From: Sphingomonas gilva
GTDB taxonomy: Bacteria > Pseudomonadota > Alphaproteobacteria > Sphingomonadales > Sphingomonadaceae
Reading direction: 5' to 3'
Length of the DNA: 64,000 nucleotides
NCBI RefSeq assembly: GCF_003515075.1
Contig: NZ_QWLV01000002.1
Coordinates: 434,001 to 498,000, forward strand
Shown piece by piece: positions 58,547 through 64,000 of the stretch; the stretch's first letter is position 1; every line of letters starts with the position of its first letter. The notes below the pieces were generated by a model. That model had not been told where the DNA came from and did no database searches. It worked only from the letters and a program-made list of their open reading frames with translations. Position numbers and translations under genes: made by a program.

Positions 58547-60772
58547 TTAGAAGTCGAAGCTCGCCGAGACCGCGATGTAGCGCGGAGCGCCGGGAGCGAT
58601 CTGCAGATCGGCGGTGAAACCGGCGCTTTCGTAATAGGTCTCGTCGAGCAGATTGCCGACCTTCAGGTTCAGACTGTAATTCTCCTGCTTGTAGTAAAGG
58701 CCGAGATCGACGACCGTGTAGGCCGGCAGCTCGAGCGGAAGGCTGTTCTCGCTGTTGGGAATGAACCCCGCGCGATCGCCCGTGTAGGAAACCCCCAGAC
58801 CGAGGCCGAAGCCGTTGTCGAAGTCGTACCGGGTCCACATATTGGCCGAATGCTCTGCGGTATTGGCCAGTCTCTGGCCGACCTCGACGGGATCGAGCGA
58901 CGCGGTGATCCGGGCATCGAGATAGGCATAGCCGAGGAGGATCTGCCAGTTGCGCACCGGCGAAACATTGGCCTCGAACTCGATACCTTCGGAACGGGCT
59001 TGGCCGATCTGCTGGTAGCAGACACCGATCGGACAATCGAAGCGGTTGAGCGAATTGACCTGGTCGATCCTGAATAGCGACAGGGTCGCGGTCAGCGCGC
59101 CGTCAAGCAGGTTCTCCGTCTTGGCGCCGACCTCATATTGCTTGCCCTCGACCGGATCGAACGGATTGAGACCGTTGATGTCGTTGGCGCTCGGGCTCGC
59201 CGGGATGTAGGATTCTGAATAGCTGCCATAGAGCGTGAACTTGTCGGTCGGTTGGAACATCACGCCGACGCTCGGCAGGAAAGTACGCGATGCGGTCTTG
59301 GTCTGCGTTGGGGTGTCCTGACGGAGCTCCTCGATGGTTGTCTTGTCCCGGAAGGCGCGCGCGCCCACAGACACCTTCCAATGGTCGCCGATCGACATCA
59401 GATCCGAAAAATAGGCGCCGATCGTCTCTGACGTGAACAGCTGATGGGTGAGCTGTTGTGCGTCGGCAGGGCGACCGGGATTGGTCGCCGGCAGGCTGTC
59501 GAAATCGGGAACCTGGCCGTAGACGGGATTGTAGATATCGATATCGAAACAGAACGGCCCCGGGCAGGCGCCAGGGTTGACGAACTTCACCCGGTCCTCG
59601 TCGATCGTGTCCTTGCCGATATTGAAGCCGACGAGCAGCTGATGCTTGATCGGCCCCGTGTCGAATTTCATCGTCAGATTGGCATCGAGATAGTCGTAGC
59701 CGCGCGCGGTTTCGAGTTGGCGCGCGCGCCGCGTCAGCGTGCGGTCGTCGGCGCGCAGCGGGCGGCTGCTGAACTCCTTCTGGCCGCTTTCATAGTCGAT
59801 CGAGCGATAGGAGGCGTTCAACTCCCAGTCATTGGCGAACTCGTGCGAGAAGTGGAAGCTGCCGGACCACCCCTCCTCGGTGCGCGAATCGCCCGGCTCC
59901 TGATAGCGCGTGGTGATCGGTGCGACGCGCGAAAGATCGCGATCAGGCGCAACCAGTCCGTTGTCGAAGCTCATCTCAAGCTTGCGATATTCCAGCTGCG
60001 CGGTGAGCGAGGTTGACGCGCCGATATTCCAGGTCAGGCTGGGCGCAACATAGACGCCCTTGTCATAGGTGAAGTCGCGGAACTGATCGCGATTGCTATA
60101 TTCTCCGACCAGGCGATAAAGCACGGTTCCGCCATCGTCGAAAGCGCCGGTCGTATCCGCGGCGATAGAAAAACCGTTGAGGTCGAGCGGGTCGATCCCG
60201 TGTCCGGCATAGGTCGAGCCGCGCAGTTCCACGCGCGTCGCCTGATTGGCTTCGGGCTTCTTGGTGATCATGTTGATGAAGCCACCGGGCTGGTTCTGCC
60301 CGTAGAGGACCGACATCGGCCCCTTGACGACCTCGATCCGCTCGACGCCGATCGTCGGTGGCGAGCCGTAGCGGCCGGTCAGGCCAGGCAGGCCGTCGAC
60401 AAGGATCGTGTTGCGGTCGTCGCCGCCCGCCTTGAAACCGCGCAGCGTGATATCATAACCGGTATTGCCGGCCTTTTTCACCCCGGTCATGTAGTTGTAC
60501 AGCTGATCGATCGTGGTGGTCTCGAGCGACTTGATGAAGTCATCGCTGTAGCTCGCCACCGAAAACGGCGTGTCGAGCACCGGCACGTCCATCTTCATCG
60601 CGCTTTTGGCGCCGCTATCGTAGAACTGGCCGGTGACGACAATATCGGGCGCGGCCTCTTCCTGCTGAACCTCCGCGGCCTCGGGCGCGGTCTCGGCCGT
60701 TTGCGCGTGGGCATGCGCCACGGGAAAGACAATCAGCGCGGTGGCTAGGAGCAATCTGGTCCTGGTGTTCAT
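58547..60772 (-). CDS. TonB-dependent siderophore-type receptor
   Basis: An outer-membrane receptor of 741 residues, signal peptide ending near AHAQT. The TonB box region (PDIVVTGQFYDSGAK) and plug (DQLYNYMTGVKKAGNTGYDI, TLRGFKAGGDDRNTILVDGL, VKGPMSVLYGQNQPGGFINM) are of the ferric-siderophore (FhuA/FecA) receptor type, without an STN domain. The last strand ends YIAVSASFDF. ATG 60772 is chosen because it gives a clean signal peptide. It lies between the CitMHS gene (25 bp) and the binding-protein array (15 bp), so the imported compound probably meets the binding proteins in the periplasm. Confidence 0.93.
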   Translation of the reverse strand: MNTRTRLLLATALIVFPVAHAHAQTAETAPEAAEVQQEEAAPDIVVTGQFYDSGAKSAMKMDVPVLDTPFSVASYSDDFIKSLETTTIDQLYNYMTGVKKAGNTGYDITLRGFKAGGDDRNTILVDGLPGLTGRYGSPPTIGVERIEVVKGPMSVLYGQNQPGGFINMITKKPEANQATRVELRGSTYAGHGIDPLDLNGFSIAADTTGAFDDGGTVLYRLVGEYSNRDQFRDFTYDKGVYVAPSLTWNIGASTSLTAQLEYRKLEMSFDNGLVAPDRDLSRVAPITTRYQEPGDSRTEEGWSGSFHFSHEFANDWELNASYRSIDYESGQKEFSSRPLRADDRTLTRRARQLETARGYDYLDANLTMKFDTGPIKHQLLVGFNIGKDTIDEDRVKFVNPGACPGPFCFDIDIYNPVYGQVPDFDSLPATNPGRPADAQQLTHQLFTSETIGAYFSDLMSIGDHWKVSVGARAFRDKTTIEELRQDTPTQTKTASRTFLPSVGVMFQPTDKFTLYGSYSESYIPASPSANDINGLNPFDPVEGKQYEVGAKTENLLDGALTATLSLFRIDQVNSLNRFDCPIGVCYQQIGQARSEGIEFEANVSPVRNWQILLGYAYLDARITASLDPVEVGQRLANTAEHSANMWTRYDFDNGFGLGLGVSYTGDRAGFIPNSENSLPLELPAYTVVDLGLYYKQENYSLNLKVGNLLDETYYESAGFTADLQIAPGAPRYIAVSASFDF

Positions 60773-60797
60773 GACAATCCCCTCCGGTTCTTCATTT

Positions 60798-62204
60798 TTA
60801 TCCCGCAACCAGTGGAAAGCTGGCGCAAATCAAAGCGGTGACCATCATCAGGAGGCAGATGAGCACTGCCCATTTGATGGTGAACCGCTGGTGGTCGCCG
60901 AATTCGACGCCGGCGAGGCCGACCAGCAAGTAGGTGGACGGCACCAGCGGGCTCAGCAGGTGGACGGGTTGGCCGATCAGCGACGCTCGAGCCATCTCAA
61001 CCGGCGCGATGCCGTACGCGCCGGCGGCGTCGGTAACGATCGGCAGTACGCCGAAATAGAAGGCGTCGTTCGAAATGAAGAATGTGAAGGGCAAGCTGGC
61101 GACGGCGGTGATCGGTGCGAGATATGGTCCCCATGCCTGCGGTATGACCGCGAGCAAGCTCTTGGACATGGCGTCGACCATGCCCGTCCCGCTCAATATC
61201 CCGGTAAAGATGCCGGCTGCGAATATCACCGAGACGACGGCGATGACATTCTTGGCGTGCTCGGCAACGCGCTGGCGCTGGAGTTCGACCTGCGGATAAT
61301 TGACGATCAGGGCGATCGCGAAGCCAATCATGAACAGGACGGGGAGCGGCAGGACGCCGAGCACCAGTCCAACCATGAGTGCGGCGGTCAGCGTGGCATT
61401 GACCCACAGAAGCCTCGGCCGACGCAGCGCCTCGGCCTCGTCCGCATCCGGCAGCAATGCAGTGTCCTCGATCGTCGGCTCGGCGTCCGCCAGCGCTTGC
61501 GGGGATGTCGCGGCGGCGGAGAGCGCAGGCATCCCGCCAGGCATCCATCCCACCGGCTGGAGAGAAACCACCCCCAGTCGCGCCCGCTCACGCTTGCCCA
61601 GCACATAGGCAAGTCCAATCACTCCTGCGACCCCCACGATCATCGATGGGATCATCGGCACGAACACGTCCGACGGGTCGACCTGGAGCGCGCTCGCGGC
61701 CCGGGCCAGCGGCCCGCCCCAAGGCGTGAGGTTCATCACCCCGCCCGCGAGAATGGTGACGCAGGTCAGGTTGAGCGCATCCATGCGCAGCCTTTTGTAT
61801 AGCGGCAGCATCGATGCGACCGTGATCATATAGGTGGTGGAGCCATCGCCATCGAGCGAGACGATCGCCGCGAGTATCGCGGTGCCCACCACCACCTTGA
61901 GCGGGTCGCCGCCTACGGCGCGGAGGATCCTCCGCACGACTGGGTCGAACAGCCCGGCATCGATCATTATGCCAAAATAGAGGATGGCGAACATCAGCAT
62001 CACGCCGGTAGGCGCGAGGGTTCTGATTCCGTCGAGCATCATCGTGCCCAACTCGGGTCCCGCGAAACCGCCGATCAGCGCAAAAAGGATGGGGATGAGC
62101 GTCAGCGCCACCATTGGCGACAGCCGCTTGGTCATGATCAGCACCATGAAGGTGACGACCATGCCGAATCCAAGCAGTGTCAGCGTTATGTCAGCGCCCT
62201 GCAT
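60798..62204 (-). CDS. CitMHS-family citrate/metal-citrate transporter
   Basis: An inner-membrane transporter of 468 residues of the CitMHS family, whose known members take up citrate complexed with divalent metals in symport with protons. Twelve or so hydrophobic segments are visible, with family motifs FAILYFGIMIDAGLFDPVVR, VSLDGDGSTTYMITVASMLP, MNLTPWGGPLARAASAL and FFISNDAFYFGVLPIV. A hydrophilic loop at about residues 205-270 separates the two halves. It is the first gene of the operon that continues with the TonB receptor and ten binding proteins. The substrate is inferred from the family. Confidence 0.93.
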   Translation of the reverse strand: MQGADITLTLLGFGMVVTFMVLIMTKRLSPMVALTLIPILFALIGGFAGPELGTMMLDGIRTLAPTGVMLMFAILYFGIMIDAGLFDPVVRRILRAVGGDPLKVVVGTAILAAIVSLDGDGSTTYMITVASMLPLYKRLRMDALNLTCVTILAGGVMNLTPWGGPLARAASALQVDPSDVFVPMIPSMIVGVAGVIGLAYVLGKRERARLGVVSLQPVGWMPGGMPALSAAATSPQALADAEPTIEDTALLPDADEAEALRRPRLLWVNATLTAALMVGLVLGVLPLPVLFMIGFAIALIVNYPQVELQRQRVAEHAKNVIAVVSVIFAAGIFTGILSGTGMVDAMSKSLLAVIPQAWGPYLAPITAVASLPFTFFISNDAFYFGVLPIVTDAAGAYGIAPVEMARASLIGQPVHLLSPLVPSTYLLVGLAGVEFGDHQRFTIKWAVLICLLMMVTALICASFPLVAG

Positions 62205-62328
62205 TCATACCCTCCGTCAGACGTCCACGCCACCAGGTGGTGATTCGCATTGGACGTTCCGTTTCGGCGCCTAACCGCCGGCATCCCTCTTCAGGGGATT
62301 GCTGTGAGGGGAGGAATGGCAGCGCTTG

Positions 62329-62346
62329 CTGTCACCACACTGTCAT
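62329..62346 (+). promoter_or_regulatory. Pho-box-like direct repeat upstream of CitMHS operon
   Basis: CTGTCAC and CTGTCAT stand 11 bp apart with a 4-bp spacer, close to the E. coli Pho box pattern. It lies about 125 bp upstream of the CitMHS start but on the plus strand, opposite to the operon, which is not the usual orientation. The words also match the repeats upstream of dctA. Confidence 0.55.
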
Positions 62347-62361
62347 TGCAGCGCAGCAAAA

Positions 62362-63438
62362 TCAGCGGGCGGAATGGATCATGCCATGCCAGCTAGCGAG
62401 CAGGCGCCTGCGCTTTTGATCATCCAGATAGACCAGCAGGCCGGGACCCAGCGGTATCGGGCGCAACGGGCCTATCTGGGATTCGGCCATGCCGGCCTGG
62501 TGCAGCCGGCCAGGCACCTCCTCGCGCACGGCGCTGAGGCGGCTTTCGTTCGCCAGCAGCCGTTGGCCGCGGATCGACAGGAGATACTCGAGGAAGAGAT
62601 GCGCTGCAGCCGGGTTGGGTCCATCCTTCGGCAGCACTGCAGTGCGTGATACAGCCAATGTGTAATCGCGCGGATAGATGATCACCAGCTTGTTGTTGGC
62701 GTCCGCCCGCGCCTGAGCATAGGATCCGAGCAGGTTATAGGCCATCGCCAGCTCCCTTGCTTCAAGCTGGTCGAGCAGGGTTGCCGTATTGTCTTCCAAC
62801 TGGACGCCGGTATCTGCCATCGCTTCGACGAGGACACCGTAATCGCTGGACTGACGGGCATCCTGCGACGCGAGCAGATAGCCGACGCTGCTACGCTCGA
62901 TGTCGTAGGTGCCAACGCGATTCCGCCAAAACGTCTTGTCGCGGCGAAGCGTTTCGAGCAGCTCCGCGCGCGAAAGCGGAAGCTCGCGCCCCGCCATCAC
63001 GTCGCGGTTGAACACCATGACGGCAGGCTCGAAGGTGAAGCCGAACGCTTCATCGCGCCAGCGCGCCCAGCTGGGCAACGCCCGAACATTTGCGGAAGAA
63101 TGGCGTGCCGCATAGCCGTCGTTCACCAGTTTGGCCTGAAGATCCATCGCCGAGCTCAGCAGGAGGTCGGCACGCGGCTGGCCTCGCTTGGCTTCGTCGA
63201 GATAGCGTCGATAGAGCGGCGCGGCGTCGAGTTCCTCGTAGCGGACGGCGATGGTCGGATGCAGGCGCCGAAAATCCGCGATGACCGGCCGGAAGACGCC
63301 GGTGTCCGTGGTGCTGTAGATCGTGAGCGTCGTACCGCGCGATACGGCGATGTCGTCGCCCCCTTGCCGCAGATGCCAGACCAGGGCGCCGAGACCGAGG
63401 ATCGTCAGTGCGGCAACGAGGAGCGCGCCTATCTTCAT
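62362..63438 (-). CDS. Membrane-anchored ABC-type solute-binding protein, likely sensor partner
   Basis: A protein of 358 residues with one N-terminal hydrophobic segment (IGALLVAALTILGLGALVW) that may stay as an anchor. The rest is an extracellular solute-binding domain of the iron(III)/AfuA type (TLTIYSTTDTGVFRPVIADF, LLLSSAMDLQAKLVNDGYAA, FTFEPAVMVFNRDV, VIIYPRDYTLAVSRTAVLPK). It overlaps the sensor kinase by 4 bp and has no permease gene beside it. In TctE/BctE-type systems a binding protein feeds the kinase; such a role fits here, with the CitMHS operon as the likely target. Confidence 0.85.
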   Translation of the reverse strand: MKIGALLVAALTILGLGALVWHLRQGGDDIAVSRGTTLTIYSTTDTGVFRPVIADFRRLHPTIAVRYEELDAAPLYRRYLDEAKRGQPRADLLLSSAMDLQAKLVNDGYAARHSSANVRALPSWARWRDEAFGFTFEPAVMVFNRDVMAGRELPLSRAELLETLRRDKTFWRNRVGTYDIERSSVGYLLASQDARQSSDYGVLVEAMADTGVQLEDNTATLLDQLEARELAMAYNLLGSYAQARADANNKLVIIYPRDYTLAVSRTAVLPKDGPNPAAAHLFLEYLLSIRGQRLLANESRLSAVREEVPGRLHQAGMAESQIGPLRPIPLGPGLLVYLDDQKRRRLLASWHGMIHSAR

Positions 63439-64000
63439 TTACCCCTCCGGGGGAGTTCCAGCATCACGATCAGGCCGCCGCCGGGCCGATCGAGCAGGCT
63501 TACGCTGCCATCATGGCTCGCGATGGCCTGGCGAACGATCGCCAGTCCGAGCCCGGCGCCGGGGACCAGTCCGGTGCCCCTGGCGAACCTTTCGAACAGT
63601 CGTTCTCTGTCATCGATGGCAATACCCGGTCCGCGATCACTGACCGTCAGGACATAAATCGCGTCGGTCGCGGCAAGTTCGATATCGACGCGTCTCCCAT
63701 TGGCGCCGCCATGAAGCAAAGCGTTATCGATCAGGTTCTTGAGCGCCTCCCCGATCAGCAGCGCATCGCCGACGAACGGGGCGACGTCGAGCGGCGTGCA
63801 AAAATGCGCGTCGCTGTGCTCGGAGAGCGAGATCGACTCCCGGATGGCGTTTCTGATGACCTGGTTCAGGTCGCACGGTGCGAAATCCCGCATGTCGGAG
63901 CGATGATTGACGGTCGCGTCGCTCAGCAGCTGATTGAGGAGCCGCGAGAGTTTGGAAGCGTTGCGCTCGACCGCACGAAGCGCGTGGCGCAGTTCGTCGG
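63435..64000 (-). CDS. TctE-like sensor histidine kinase, C-terminal part
   Basis: The C-terminal 187 codons of a kinase that runs off the right edge. The end of the dimerisation domain is visible (DELRHALRAVERNASKLSRL, LNQLLSDATVNHRSDMRDF), followed by the ATP-binding domain with N box (EALKNLIDNALLHGG), G1 (VSDRGPGI) and G2 (GAGLGLAIV). The sequence around LSRLLNQLLSDA resembles TctE/QseC-type kinases that control tri- and dicarboxylate transporters. The phospho-accepting His and the sensor domain lie outside the window. It overlaps the solute-binding gene by 4 bp. Confidence 0.9.
   Translation of the reverse strand, partial: DELRHALRAVERNASKLSRLLNQLLSDATVNHRSDMRDFAPCDLNQVIRNAIRESISLSEHSDAHFCTPLDVAPFVGDALLIGEALKNLIDNALLHGGANGRRVDIELAATDAIYVLTVSDRGPGIAIDDRERLFERFARGTGLVPGAGLGLAIVRQAIASHDGSVSLLDRPGGGLIVMLELPRRGK

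Noticed and set aside
62329..62346. Calling this a proven Pho box
   Set aside because: Spacing and words fit, but the orientation is opposite to the operon and other OmpR-family regulators use similar repeats, so it is listed only as Pho-box-like.

Overview
The window reads as high-GC alphaproteobacterial DNA, most likely from the Sphingomonadales. This is an inference from three things: a trb-type conjugation module with DUF736, DUF2958 and ArdC accessory genes, a luxR-luxI-phyH quorum-sensing cluster, and several large TonB-dependent receptors. I see no rRNA, tRNA or CRISPR array.

Positions 1 to about 40000 look like one conjugative element, probably an ICE; neither end and no element integrase is visible. 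On the minus strand it holds trbG (partial), F, L, J, E, D, C, B, a CopG-like gene and traG (1-9768), then the DUF3363-type relaxase, a candidate oriT, a transglycosylase, a TraF-like peptidase, an HTH protein, DUF736, ParB, DUF2958 and ArdC (21497-35923). The left part of its regulatory block (36468-39932) has an XRE regulator, a natural DUF6499-DUF2285 (FseA-like) fusion, a frameshifted phyH, luxI and luxR. Two nearly identical 18-bp dyads lie upstream of luxR and of the XRE gene. Two insertions interrupt the backbone. The first is a cargo block (10032-21326) between traG and the relaxase: FecI, FecR, an STN-type TonB receptor and an operon of secreted trypsin-like and subtilisin-like proteases, a lipoprotein and a tyrosinase. 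The second is a recombinase-in-trio (RIT) element of 5.36 kb with 35-bp perfect inverted ends. It sits exactly after the HExxH motif of ardC and carries a histidine kinase and a response regulator.

A toxin-antitoxin pair (40269-40941) may mark the edge of the element. From 41043 to 46707 come a double-module periplasmic protein, an outer-membrane barrel, a small secreted protein of unknown fold, a Cache-like lipoprotein, a DctA symporter and a beta-propeller protein.

The most unusual region is 46737-62204. It looks like one minus-strand operon of twelve tightly packed genes: a CitMHS transporter, a siderophore-type TonB receptor and ten consecutive, divergent PstS-like periplasmic binding proteins, with no ABC permease or ATPase. 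The second binding protein is fused to the same unknown domain that is encoded alone at 42466-43161. Behind this operon lie a membrane-anchored solute-binding protein and a TctE-like sensor kinase (62362-64000), a plausible sensing unit. CTGTCA repeats with 11-bp spacing occur upstream of dctA and upstream of CitMHS, which suggests a shared OmpR/PhoB-type regulator. My reading is a dedicated system for capturing and sensing several related anions or anion-metal complexes.

Four genes in 23.7-41 kb carry single apparent frameshifts; these may be decay or indel errors in the sequence.
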